A stretch of 64,000 nt of DNA. Origin: Paenibacillaceae bacterium GAS479 (GTDB lineage: Bacteria > Bacillota > Bacilli > Paenibacillales > Paenibacillaceae). The notes below the pieces were generated by a model. The model saw only the letters and a program-made list of their open reading frames with translations, was not told the origin of the DNA and searched no databases. The position numbers were made by a program, and so were the translations under genes. This document shows positions 38,971 to 47,034 of this stretch, in pieces (the stretch's first letter is position 1; every line of letters begins with the position of its first letter). The stretch is from the NCBI GenBank assembly GCA_900105225.1, contig LT629764.1, forward strand, positions 2,621,501 to 2,685,500, given 5' to 3'.

Positions 38971-39018
38971 AGGGGTAGTCCTTAAGTCATCTTTAGATGA
39001 TTTAGGGACTGCCCCTTA
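38971..39018 (+). terminator. Palindrome after the sulfatase gene
   Basis: AGGGGTAGTCC/TTAAGTCATCT pairs with AGATGATTTA/GGGACTGCCCCTT around a tiny loop, 14 bp after the stop. A related imperfect palindrome lies at 39373, so this may be a small mobile palindromic element doubling as a terminator. Confidence 0.6.
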
Positions 39019-39111
39019 GTTATTTAGGGCGCCAGTAGAGTTTAGACGGAAGACGGGTGGCTGTGCATCGTTTCCAATTCTGAGGCGCTTTGAGTTTTCG
39101 CTTATATGACG

Positions 39112-39307
39112 GTAGCGTAACGAAACTGAGAAGCCTTATTTCAACAATATAGAGGATTTTCGAGTCGTGACGAAACTGAGAGACGCTAATTGAGGGGATT
39201 TCTCGGAAAAATCATCATTTTGACTCAAATAACACTTCTCAGTTTCGTTACATAATTTTTAGCCTGTTCTGAGGGAGAATAAGACCTCTCAGTTTCGTAA
39301 GGATGTG
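39112..39307. repeat. Large palindromic repeat, intact copy (two direct and two inverted GTAACGAAACTGAGA units)
   Basis: Units GCGTAACGAAACTGAGAAG at about 39115 and GTGACGAAACTGAGAGAC at about 39167 are answered by inverted units CTTCTCAGTTTCGTTAC at about 39235 and CCTCTCAGTTTCGTAAGG at about 39285. The centre (about 39202-39216) forms the loop. A second copy, split by an IS3-family element, lies at 48945-50552. Non-coding, and the largest recognisable thing in the 790-bp gap between the sulfatase and tnpB genes. Confidence 0.75.
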
Positions 39308-39372
39308 CGTCGACAAGTAGAGGCACTTCCAGTTTTCCTAGTGTTAAAGCGAAGCGAAAGGAACTTTCATAA

Positions 39373-39421
39373 TGGGGCTGTTCCTAAGTCATTTGATGAG
39401 TGACTATGGGGAGGGCCCCTT
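39373..39421. repeat. Imperfect palindrome related to the one after the sulfatase gene
   Basis: GGGGCTGTTCCTAAGTCAT is answered by ATGAGTGAC and GGGAGGGCCCC. It shares the words CTAAGTCAT and GGGG..CCCC with the palindrome at 38971. The two bracket the large palindromic repeat. GGGGCTGT-type ends are common among insertion sequence termini, so this may be a MITE remnant. Confidence 0.5.
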
Positions 39422-39749
39422 GTTAGTGCAACCTCATTTCGTGTAGGTGTTAGGAGCTTTTGGGAAGCCCCTTTTTGTCTTTACAGGTTGTCTAGCCCCG
39501 GCGTGTGTTACAGAATCCGAGCCGTGGGATGAATAGACTCCAAGACGAGAGGGAGGTTTCACCCTACCTTAATCGTCTTGCCTTTTTTGATTCTATTTGC
39601 TGCAGGAAATAAAGTAAACGGATATAGAACAACCAAAACGAGCTGATTCACTACCACCTTTGCTATGGACACGATTCTCGCAGCGAACGTACCCGAATGA
39701 AACCATGAAGCGTACTGTCGAAGGTCAGAAAATCAAGGGGGTGAACAAC

Positions 39750-40808
39750 GTGCAACCTATAACGATTCAGATTCGCATTTATCCGAGCAATCCTGCTCTG
39801 CTGATACAAATGGGCAACGAGTACATCAACACCGTCAATCGCTTAACGGAACAAGCCGAATTACATGGTTCATTCCCTAGGCTGACTTCCAAGACGGTGC
39901 AAGCGAATCTGCCATCCGCGATTAAGAATCAGCTTATTCGTGATGCGAAGAGTATCTACCAGAAATCCAAAAAGGACAAGAAACGTCCTGTACTGAAAAA
40001 ACGTGTTTATTATGTCAACAATCAAAACTATTCGATTCGCGACGATGGAGTTGCTTTTCCCGTTGTGAGGGATGACAAGGTGCAGCGCATCACCATTCCT
40101 GCAACGTTAACAGACCGGGACAAGGCTTTGCTTGCATCGGGCAAGCTGGGGCTGCTTCGTGTTGTACAGAAGGCTAGCAAATGGTATGTGCAAGTAGCAA
40201 TCGAGCGCCCTGCAACCTGCCAAGACGGAACCGAAACGATGGGTATTGATTTAGGGCTCAAGGTTCCAGCCGTTGCCGTGACGTCCACAGGTAAAACGAA
40301 GTTTGTCGGCAACGGCAGAAAGAATAAGTACATTCGCCGTAAGTACAATTCCAACCGTCGCAAGCTAGGAAAACTCAAGAAGTTACCTGCCATCCGTAAA
40401 GCTCGTGATAAGGAAAGCCGGTACATGAGGGACCAAAACCACAAAATCAGCCGTCAAATCGTTAATCTGGCGATAGCGGAACGTGTGGGAGTTATAAAGC
40501 TTGAGAACCTTGCTGGTATTCGCAAAACGACAAGAACAAGTCGTAAAAACGCAACGAATCTGCATAACTGGCCTTTTTATCAATTGCAATCGTTCATTCG
40601 CTATAAGGCGGCGTTGGCAGGAATTTCTGTGCAGGAAGTTGATCCTGCGTATACGTCCCAAACATGCCCTTCCTGCGAACAGCGGAACAAAGCAAAGGAT
40701 AGAATATACCGGTGTTGTCAGTGCGGATATGAAGCGCACAGAGACAGAGTTGGAGCGATTAATATCATGCGACAACCTGTGTTCGATGGTCATAGTCGAA
40801 CAGCCTAG
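39750..40808 (+). CDS. tnpB: RNA-guided endonuclease TnpB (IS200/IS605 family)
   Basis: The frame is open from 39660, but GTG 39750 follows AAGGGGGTGA at the right spacing and gives (M)QPITIQIRIYPSNP, a normal TnpB start. The RuvC-like nuclease residues all look intact: Asp in MGIDLGLK (about D167), Glu in VIKLENLAG (about E252) and Asp in AHRDRVGAINI (about D332). The zinc finger is present (CPSCEQRNK and CCQCGYEAH). 352 aa, slightly short for TnpB but complete. TnpB proteins cut DNA guided by an RNA made from the element's right end, just downstream here. Confidence 0.93.
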   Translation: MQPITIQIRIYPSNPALLIQMGNEYINTVNRLTEQAELHGSFPRLTSKTVQANLPSAIKNQLIRDAKSIYQKSKKDKKRPVLKKRVYYVNNQNYSIRDDGVAFPVVRDDKVQRITIPATLTDRDKALLASGKLGLLRVVQKASKWYVQVAIERPATCQDGTETMGIDLGLKVPAVAVTSTGKTKFVGNGRKNKYIRRKYNSNRRKLGKLKKLPAIRKARDKESRYMRDQNHKISRQIVNLAIAERVGVIKLENLAGIRKTTRTSRKNATNLHNWPFYQLQSFIRYKAALAGISVQEVDPAYTSQTCPSCEQRNKAKDRIYRCCQCGYEAHRDRVGAINIMRQPVFDGHSRTA

Positions 40809-40938
40809 TCAGCTATATGCTCTGGACTAGGATGGGCTCATGAACGAGCCCCTAACTTAGCCGCTGGACAAAACGGAAACGGCCTGCGTCCGTAAACGAG
40901 CTAAGAATCCCACGGATTCATCCGTGTGGAGGTTCAAC
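40806..40938 (+). ncRNA. Putative omega RNA (right-end RNA) of TnpB
   Basis: Starting at the tnpB stop codon, this region has several stems: GGGCTCATGAACGAGCCC, ACTTAGC with GCTAAG, and CCCACGGATTCATCCGTGTGG. It ends in GAGGTTCAAC, the usual scaffold end. The next bases (ACTTATTGGGTCTATT) would be the guide. Typical omega RNAs overlap the end of tnpB, so the 5' limit is uncertain. Confidence 0.65.
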
Positions 40939-41127
40939 ACTTATTGGGTCTATTCTTTAGCTTAATTGAAGGTTGTTTTAAGCTTCTCTAAAGATTGGGG
41001 CTCTATACTTAAGACATTGGAAGGCGAGGACAAGCACTTTCACAGATGCGCAGAGCGCTAAGAAAACCAAAACCGGATGGAATATAAAATGTTAAATAAA
41101 TGGAATCCATGAAAGAGGTAGATTATT

Positions 41128-41295
41128 ATGAAAAATAATTACTCCGCAAAGATGGCTGGGCTTGTTTTGTTGTCGGCTATTGTAGCCGCAGGCAATTATA
41201 AAAATAGCACTTCGACTAATGATGTGGACGCAAATGCAGCAGCCAAGGATGCTGCAGATAAAAGACCCGCTGCGGTATCTCAGCTTAAAACGTGA
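41128..41295 (+). CDS. Short exported peptide or truncated lipoprotein
   Basis: ATG 41128 follows AGAGGT at 9 bases. The 55-residue product has a basic start and hydrophobic core (MKNNYSAKMAGLVLLSAIVA), then a hydrophilic Ala/Asp/Lys tail ending QLKT. The segment LLSAIVAAGN looks like a lipobox with Asn where Cys is required. It may be the surviving start of a lipoprotein gene. It stands alone between the TnpB element and the toxin-antitoxin pair. Function unknown. Confidence 0.4.
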   Translation: MKNNYSAKMAGLVLLSAIVAAGNYKNSTSTNDVDANAAAKDAADKRPAAVSQLKT

Positions 41296-41409
41296 ACCTT
41301 CGTATAGGTCATGGGTATAAACCTTCATCATATGTATATACTTATGTATATACAATTTGAGAAGGGAATGATATACTTGACTCATAAAAGCAGTGAGGAG
41401 TTGATCCAT

Positions 41410-41697
41410 TTGACTATTCCAGCTGAACCCATTGCTAAAGGTACGATTCGTACTTGGGGGAATAGCCTGGCGCTTCGGATTCCTGTAGAAGTGAGTAAAG
41501 CAGCGAAGTTGAACGAAGGTTCAGAAATTGGCTTTCATGTTGCCGATAATGGGGAGTTGGTTTTGCGGCCTGCATTTCCGGCTAGTAACGACCAACAATC
41601 ATTACGCGAACTCTTCCTTTCCTTGCGGGGATCATCTAAATCGGATGTTCGAAGTCATGGAGATGTTGAAGAGCCCATGGGGGATGAAATCATTTAA
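41410..41697 (+). CDS. AbrB/MazE-type antitoxin
   Basis: The frame opens earlier, with a TTG at 41377 after GAAGGGA, but TTG 41410 lies 9 bases after GTGAGGAG and gives a normal-sized antitoxin of 95 aa. The swapped-hairpin DNA-binding fold of MazE is shown by GTIRTWGNSLALRIPVEVSK and NEGSEIGFHVADNGELVLRP. The acidic C-terminal tail (VRSHGDVEEPMGDEII) would wrap the toxin. The stop codon overlaps the toxin start by one base (TAATG), the usual coupling. It should repress its own promoter. Confidence 0.85.
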   Translation: MTIPAEPIAKGTIRTWGNSLALRIPVEVSKAAKLNEGSEIGFHVADNGELVLRPAFPASNDQQSLRELFLSLRGSSKSDVRSHGDVEEPMGDEII

Positions 41698-42077
41698 TGT
41701 CGATCACAGGAAACGTTGAACGTGGAAGCATAGTCTGGATGCAATTCAGGCCGAACGCTGGCAATGAACAGGCCGGATACCGTCCAGGACTTATTTTATC
41801 TGACGGACTGATTGATCCGTCTTATTCCAATTTTGCTGTCGTGGTACCTGTTACAAATCAGGCTAAAGGTTATGCCTTCGAGGTGGAAGTGCCTGCAGGG
41901 ATCAAAGTTGATTCAAGTCTAGCCGCCGGATACGAACAGCTTTCAGGAGTGGTTTTGACAGATCAGCTCAAGTCGCTTGATTTAGCCGCTCGTAATGCTG
42001 TCGTTGTAGGTAAGGTGGATACGGAATCCTTCTTTTTCAAAACAGTTCTCACTTATGCGCGCTCGATTTTGGCATGA
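41697..42077 (+). CDS. MazF/PemK-type toxin endoribonuclease
   Basis: ATG overlaps the antitoxin stop. The PemK/MazF fold is recognised by VERGSIVWMQFRPNAGNEQAGYRP (the conserved G-E/R-Q-G-RP loop), NFAVVVPVTNQAKGYAFEV and LSGVVLTDQLKSLD, with the catalytic Arg (YRPGLI) and Thr (VPVTNQ) region intact. 126 aa. Expected to be an mRNA interferase neutralised by the upstream antitoxin. It lies beside mobile elements, which fits an acquired stress or addiction module. Confidence 0.9.
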   Translation: MSITGNVERGSIVWMQFRPNAGNEQAGYRPGLILSDGLIDPSYSNFAVVVPVTNQAKGYAFEVEVPAGIKVDSSLAAGYEQLSGVVLTDQLKSLDLAARNAVVVGKVDTESFFFKTVLTYARSILA

Positions 42078-42118
42078 CTATTTCTAAGTTCAGCTTCTTT
42101 AGTTCACTTCCCAAAGGA

Positions 42119-42156
42119 CATGACGATCCGAGCGCCCGGATGCCATGGCCTTTTTT
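42119..42156 (+). terminator. Terminator after the toxin-antitoxin operon
   Basis: CATGACGATCCG and CGGATGCCATG fold into a hairpin followed by CCTTTTTTG. Confidence 0.7.
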
Positions 42157-42329
42157 GTGTTTGCAGCTATCACCGTGAACTTAATGATCATAATGAGCCT
42201 AATGCGCTTAATGCAACGAATGCTCACAATCTAGGCGAGTGACAGCTGAACATGATACATTTCCATCATGAAAACGCTATCAATTTTGATGAATATGTGA
42301 ACGTGCAGCTATCAAAAGGGGGAAAGAGA

Positions 42330-43346
42330 ATGAACATCAAACATCGTAAATGGAGCACTTTCGCGCTTGCCGCTCTGTCCGCAGTAGTGTTGACCGCATG
42401 CAGCTCAGGGGGCGGAAGCGGGAGCTCGGATAATTACCCGTCAAAGCCGATTGTGGTCATTGCACCGTCCGGCGCAGGCGGCGGTTGGGACAAAACCGCA
42501 CGCTCTTTGACCAAGGTGCTTGGCGAGTCCAAGCTGGTCGAGAAAACGATGACCGTAGAGAACAAGCCAGGCGGCGGCGGTGCGGTATTCATGGCGGAGT
42601 ATGCGACGCAGGATAAGAAAAATCCTTATCGGCTGTTCGTCAGCTCACCTCCAATTCTGATTAATAACTTGAAAAAAGAGGGCAACACTCCTTACGGCTA
42701 CAAGGATACGACACCACTGGCCCAACTGACAAAGGACTTTGGAGCGATCGTAGTCTCGGCAGATTCTAAATACTCCGATATTCAGTCGTTGATGGCTGAT
42801 TTAAAAGCGGACCCAACAAAGCTTACCTTTGCCGGCGGCTCGGCTCCGGGATCGATGGACCATCTAATTTCCGTTCTGCCAGCTTTCAAAGCGGGGATCG
42901 ATCCAAAGTCGGTCAAATATGTTTCCTATGACGGCGGGGGTGAAGCGATCGCTGCGCTGCTCGGTGGCAATGCAGATGTAATCGGCACCGACATCTCCAG
43001 TGCTTCCGAGTATTTGAAGGCTGGCAAAGTCAAAGTACTCGGTATTACCGCTTCGGAGCGGCTTGGCGGTGACTTCAAGGATATACCTACGATCAAGGAA
43101 TCCGGTATTGATGCGGAGTTCACAATCTGGCGCGGTGTGTTTGGTCCGAAGGAAATGAAGGATAACGAGAAAGCCTACTGGGCTGAAAAGCTGAAAGCTC
43201 TGAATGAATCGGAAGCTTGGAAAAAAGAGCTGGCTGCAAATTCTTGGGAGCCCGAATTCAAAGGATCTGAGGACTTCTCCAAATTCCTCGGTGAGCAAGA
43301 AGTGCTGATCAAAGAAATGCTGACTGCGCTCGGCATGGTGAAATAA
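42330..43346 (+). CDS. tctC: Tripartite tricarboxylate transporter binding lipoprotein TctC
   Basis: The frame is open from 42252, but ATG 42330 follows AAGGGGGAAAG and gives a lipoprotein signal with lipobox LTAC. The TctC/Bug fold is seen in YPSKPIVVIAPSGAGGGWDK, KPGGGGAVFMAEYA and GGGEAIAALLGGNADVIGTD. 338 aa. It captures a carboxylate outside the cell for the TctAB membrane proteins. First gene of the tctCBA operon. With a malic enzyme downstream, malate or another C4/C6 carboxylate is the likely ligand (inference). Confidence 0.92.
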   Translation: MNIKHRKWSTFALAALSAVVLTACSSGGGSGSSDNYPSKPIVVIAPSGAGGGWDKTARSLTKVLGESKLVEKTMTVENKPGGGGAVFMAEYATQDKKNPYRLFVSSPPILINNLKKEGNTPYGYKDTTPLAQLTKDFGAIVVSADSKYSDIQSLMADLKADPTKLTFAGGSAPGSMDHLISVLPAFKAGIDPKSVKYVSYDGGGEAIAALLGGNADVIGTDISSASEYLKAGKVKVLGITASERLGGDFKDIPTIKESGIDAEFTIWRGVFGPKEMKDNEKAYWAEKLKALNESEAWKKELAANSWEPEFKGSEDFSKFLGEQEVLIKEMLTALGMVK

Positions 43347-43380
43347 GAATAAATCCGGTTCTACCGACACGAGGTGAGGC

Positions 43381-43851
43381 ATGATGAACAAGACATTCGA
43401 CCGATACGCTAGCGTAGCGTTCCTGCTAATTGGCGCCGCCTTCGTGTGGGAAAGCCGCAAAATCGGGGAGAGCTCCTATGGGAGCAATGTCGGTCCTGAC
43501 ATCTTCCCGCTGGGGCTTGGCCTTCTTCTGATTGTGCTCGCCTTGCGTCTCTTTTATGAGGTGATGCGCGCTAAATCGGACAACGGCCCTTCTACGAAGG
43601 AGAAACTCGACTACAAGCGTTTTCTCATCCTTGTATCTGCAGCTGTCCTGTACGCTTACTTTCTGGAAGACATCGGCTATGTGTTCGGAACGTTTGTCTT
43701 TCTCCTGATTGGCTTCCAGGTTATTGAACGGGGCAAATGGCTGACGTCAGTGATCGTTGCATCCTTGTTTTCCATAGGCGTTTACTATTTGTTCGTCATA
43801 GTTCTGGAAGGCAGCCTCCCCGGCTTCCCTGTCTGGATGAATATCGGCTAA
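43381..43851 (+). CDS. tctB: Tripartite tricarboxylate transporter small membrane protein TctB
   Basis: GAGGTGAGG precedes ATGATG; either Met may be used. 156 aa with four hydrophobic segments (YASVAFLLIGAAFVW, FPLGLGLLLIVLALRLFYEV, FLILVSAAVLYAYFL, SVIVASLFSIGVYYLFVIVL), the usual TctB layout. It lies 15 bp before tctA. The small subunit is required with TctA for transport, but its exact role is not visible from sequence. Confidence 0.9.
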   Translation: MMNKTFDRYASVAFLLIGAAFVWESRKIGESSYGSNVGPDIFPLGLGLLLIVLALRLFYEVMRAKSDNGPSTKEKLDYKRFLILVSAAVLYAYFLEDIGYVFGTFVFLLIGFQVIERGKWLTSVIVASLFSIGVYYLFVIVLEGSLPGFPVWMNIG

Positions 43852-43866
43852 AAGGAGGCTGTCTCC

Positions 43867-45393
43867 ATGGACGTATTGCAATTCCTTGCCGACGGCTTCG
43901 TTTCGGCCCTGCAATGGAAAAATCTACTTTTCGCTTTTGTCGGCGTGCTTATCGGCACCGCAGTTGGAGTGTTGCCTGGCATCGGACCGATGAGCGGCGT
44001 GGCGCTGCTTATCCCGGTTACGGCTACGCTTACGAGCGGGCAGGATCCGGATTCGGCGGCCACGAGCGCAATTATTTTGCTGGCTGGTGTTTATTACGGT
44101 GCCATGTACGGAGGATCGACAACCTCGATTCTGCTTAATACGCCAGGTGAATCATCCTCGGTTGTAACAACGCTGGATGGCTATCAAATGGCGCGTCAAG
44201 GCAGGGCAGGCTCAGCGTTGTCGATTGCTGCAATTGGATCGTTTGTAGCTGGCATCGTCTCGCTGATCGGACTTGTGCTGCTTGCGCAGCCGCTATCTGA
44301 GATTGCGATTCGTTTCGGTCCTGCTGAATATTTTTCGCTCATGCTGCTTGGGTTGGCCGCTGTCAGCGGTCTCGCCAGCAAGTCGATGACTAAGGCGCTT
44401 ATCATGACCGTGGTAGGGCTGCTGATTGCGACTATCGGGATGGATAATGTGTCCGGCGTGGCTCGCTTTACCTACGACATTCCCGTATTGTACACGGGGC
44501 TTGAATTCCTGACCGTTGCCGTCGGCTTGTTCGCACTTGGTGAGGTGTTCAAGACGATTCTCCACCGGGATTATATGAACGGAGAGGTGGTCAAGGTTGG
44601 CCGCGTTCGGCCGACCCGCCAGGATTTGAAGGATAGTGCAGGCCCAATCGCCCGCGGCTCGCTGCTCGGCTTTTTCATCGGCGTGTTGCCGGGCGCTGGC
44701 GCAACACTTGCTTCCTTTTTCAGCTATATCATGGAGAAAAAGCTGAGTCGCCACCCGGAGAAGTTCGGCAAAGGCGCCATCGAGGGAGTAGCGGCTCCTG
44801 AATCGGCCAACAACGCCTCCTCAGGCGGTGCAATGATCCCGCTGCTGACGCTCGGCATTCCCGGCTCCGGTACAACGGCGATCTTGATGGGCGCGCTCAT
44901 CATGTACAATGTTCAGCCAGGTCCACTTTTGTTCGAGGATAACCCGGAAATCGCTTGGGGTCTTATCGCAAGTATGTTCATCGGCAACCTGATGCTGCTC
45001 ATTCTGAACATGCCACTCGTCAAAGTATTCGCCAAAATTATTGAGACGCCGCCCAAATATCTGCTGCCGATCATTGTGGCCATTTCGGTCTTCGGCGTGT
45101 ACGCCGTGCAGTATACGACATTCGATTTGCTGCTCCTGATCGGATGCGGCATCGCGGGGTACTTCCTGGCGCAGAATGATTATCCGCTGGCACCGCTCGT
45201 ACTTGGCCTCGTGCTCGGGCCGATGATCGAGAACAATATGCGTCGGGCGCTGACCGGATCTAACGGTGATTTCAGCATTTTCCTGACGAAGCCAATCTCG
45301 CTGGCCTTTCTACTCATCGCCGTGCTGTGGCTCATCGTGCCGCTGCTGCTCAAGCTTCGCGGCAAAAAAGTGCTGATCAGCGAAGAAGGTTAG
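43867..45393 (+). CDS. tctA: Tripartite tricarboxylate transporter large permease TctA
   Basis: ATG after AAAGGAGG. 508 aa with about 11-12 membrane segments. The conserved TctA motifs are present: GTAVGVLPGIGPMSGVALL, GAMYGGSTTSILLNTPGESS, GVLPGAGATLASFFSYIMEK and EGVAAPESANNASSGGAMIP, then LTLGIPGSGTTAILMGAL. It forms the sodium or proton coupled channel for the carboxylate caught by TctC. The last codons SEEG-stop are repeated downstream as a degenerate 34-38 bp array. Confidence 0.93.
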   Translation: MDVLQFLADGFVSALQWKNLLFAFVGVLIGTAVGVLPGIGPMSGVALLIPVTATLTSGQDPDSAATSAIILLAGVYYGAMYGGSTTSILLNTPGESSSVVTTLDGYQMARQGRAGSALSIAAIGSFVAGIVSLIGLVLLAQPLSEIAIRFGPAEYFSLMLLGLAAVSGLASKSMTKALIMTVVGLLIATIGMDNVSGVARFTYDIPVLYTGLEFLTVAVGLFALGEVFKTILHRDYMNGEVVKVGRVRPTRQDLKDSAGPIARGSLLGFFIGVLPGAGATLASFFSYIMEKKLSRHPEKFGKGAIEGVAAPESANNASSGGAMIPLLTLGIPGSGTTAILMGALIMYNVQPGPLLFEDNPEIAWGLIASMFIGNLMLLILNMPLVKVFAKIIETPPKYLLPIIVAISVFGVYAVQYTTFDLLLLIGCGIAGYFLAQNDYPLAPLVLGLVLGPMIENNMRRALTGSNGDFSIFLTKPISLAFLLIAVLWLIVPLLLKLRGKKVLISEEG

Positions 45394-45538
45394 GGCAGCA
45401 AGGATTGCTGGTAGCGAAGAGGGTTAAAGCTGCAAGAATTGCTAGTAGCGAAGAAGGTTTGAAGCAGTAAGTAGCGTTGACTATCGAAGAAGGTTTAAAA
45501 CGGCAATGAGTGCCCATGACAGAAGAAGATTTGAAGCG
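45379..45538 (+). repeat. Degenerate 34-38 bp tandem array seeded by the tctA 3' end
   Basis: The first unit is the end of tctA (AGCGAAGAAGGTTAG). Copies follow at about 45413 (AGCGAAGAGGGTTAAAGC), 45447 (AGCGAAGAAGGTTTGAAGC), 45483 (ATCGAAGAAGGTTTAAAAC) and 45521 (AGAAGAAGATTTGAAGC). Similarity falls with distance. Confidence 0.75.
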
Positions 45539-45574
45539 AAGGAGGGGAGCGGCCTACGCTCTCCTCCTTTTTTG
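45539..45574 (+). terminator. Terminator of the tctCBA operon
   Basis: GGAGGGGAGCG and CGCTCTCCTCC pair across 5 nt and run into TTTTTTT, directly after the repeat array. Confidence 0.85.
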
Positions 45575-45618
45575 ACCCTAACGTGAAGAATAAACGCATA
45601 TGGAAGGAGTCAGCATCT

Positions 45619-47025
45619 ATGGCATCCAGTTCGACAATTATCATCCGCCTGGAAATCCGCAAGTCCGCCATCACATTCGGGGAGATTGCTATGGCGATCG
45701 GCAGCCGCGGCGGCGACATTATCGCGACCGATGTCATCCGCACCTCGCAGGAGACGGCAATCCGGGATATTACGGTCCATGTGCCCGACGATAACAACAC
45801 GACGCTGATCGAGCATCTCTCTTCCTTGGATGGACTCAAGGTCGTTAACGTCTCGGACCGAACCTTTCTTGTGCATCTTGGCGGCAAAATCGAGGTCACG
45901 CCCAAAATGCCAGTCAAAAACCGCGAAGAGCTGTCCCATGTGTATACTCCTGGAGTCGCGAAAGTATGCAGAGCGATTCATCAGGACGAGAGCAAAGCAT
46001 TCTCGCTTACGATCAAGCGTAATACAGTAGCCATTGTAAGCGATGGTACAGCGGTGCTGGGGTTAGGTGATATCGGGCCTTATGGCGCTATGCCGGTCAT
46101 GGAAGGTAAAGCGATGTTATTCAAGCAGTTGGCTGGTGTAGACGGCTTCCCGATCTGTCTCGATACGCGGGATACGGAAGACATCATTCGTACAATTAAA
46201 AATATCGCGCCCGCCTTCGGCGGTATCAATTTGGAAGATATTAGCTCTCCGCGCTGCTTTGAAATTGAGGAGCGGCTGAAGGAAGAACTCGATATTCCAG
46301 TGTTCCATGACGATCAGCATGGGACGGCGGTTGTTATGCTGGCAGGTCTGCTTAATGCGCTGAAAATTGTGGATAAAAAGCTGGAGGACATCAAAGTTGT
46401 CGTTGTTGGCATCGGCGCTGCTGGCGTCGCTTGCTCGAAGATGATGCTGTCCGCAGGCGTGTGTAATGTTATCGCTGTGGATCGGCAAGGTGCCATCGTA
46501 GCGGGTGAAACCTACAGCAATCCGATGTGGAGCTGGCTGGCGGATAACAGCAACCCCGGGCAAGAGCGCGGTATGCTGGATGAGGTCATCGTTGATGCGG
46601 ATGTATTCGTCGGCGTGTCCGGTCCCGGGGTTCTCACTACGGATCATTTGCGGCGCATGGCTCGCGATCCCATCGTTTTTGCCATGGCTAATCCCGACCC
46701 GGAGATCGACCCGGAACTTGCGGAGCCGCTAGTACGGGTGATGGCGACCGGACGCAGCGACTATCCGAACCAGATCAATAATGTGCTGTGTTTCCCGGGT
46801 ATTTTCCGCGGTGCGCTGGAATGCCGGGCTCGTTCCATCAACGAGCGGATGAAGCTCGCGGCAGCGGAAGCAATCGCTGCCGCTGTGAGCGAGGATGAGC
46901 TCAGCGAGCAGTATATTATTCCGAGTGTGTTCAACGAGGAGGTTGTCATTCGGGTGCGGGCGGCTGTCATCCGTGCTGCCATCGAGACGGGTGTGGCCCG
47001 GCGCATCCCTCGCGATTTCCGCTAA
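45619..47025 (+). CDS. NAD-dependent malic enzyme with N-terminal ACT domain
   Basis: A GTG at 45583 is in frame, but ATG 45619 follows GGAAGGAG. Residues 1-80 are an ACT-type regulatory domain (TIIIRLEIRKSAITFGEIA, GLKVVNVSDRTFLVHLGGKI). The malic enzyme core follows: ELSHVYTPGVAKVCRAI, TAVLGLGDIGPYGAMPVMEG (NAD- and malate-binding Lys region), FEIEERLKEELDIPVFHDDQ (metal ligands E, D, D) and VVVGIGAAGVACSKM (Rossmann). 468 aa. It converts malate to pyruvate and CO2. With TctCBA upstream and an AEC carrier 9 bp downstream it forms a malate uptake and use module. Confidence 0.93.
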   Translation: MASSSTIIIRLEIRKSAITFGEIAMAIGSRGGDIIATDVIRTSQETAIRDITVHVPDDNNTTLIEHLSSLDGLKVVNVSDRTFLVHLGGKIEVTPKMPVKNREELSHVYTPGVAKVCRAIHQDESKAFSLTIKRNTVAIVSDGTAVLGLGDIGPYGAMPVMEGKAMLFKQLAGVDGFPICLDTRDTEDIIRTIKNIAPAFGGINLEDISSPRCFEIEERLKEELDIPVFHDDQHGTAVVMLAGLLNALKIVDKKLEDIKVVVVGIGAAGVACSKMMLSAGVCNVIAVDRQGAIVAGETYSNPMWSWLADNSNPGQERGMLDEVIVDADVFVGVSGPGVLTTDHLRRMARDPIVFAMANPDPEIDPELAEPLVRVMATGRSDYPNQINNVLCFPGIFRGALECRARSINERMKLAAAEAIAAAVSEDELSEQYIIPSVFNEEVVIRVRAAVIRAAIETGVARRIPRDFR

Positions 47026-47034
47026 AGGGAAGTT

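Larger units (their letters stand above)
39500..40938 (+). mobile_element. TnpB-only IS200/IS605-type element (IS1341-like)
   Basis: It holds one tnpB gene followed by the structured right end typical of this class (AGCTAAGAATCCCACGG, hairpin, GTGTGGAGGTTCAAC). The right boundary is taken after TTCAAC at 40938. The left boundary is approximate: a short GAATCCGAGCCGTGGG segment near 39512 echoes the right end. No Y1 transposase (TnpA) gene is present, so movement would need one in trans. Confidence 0.7.
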
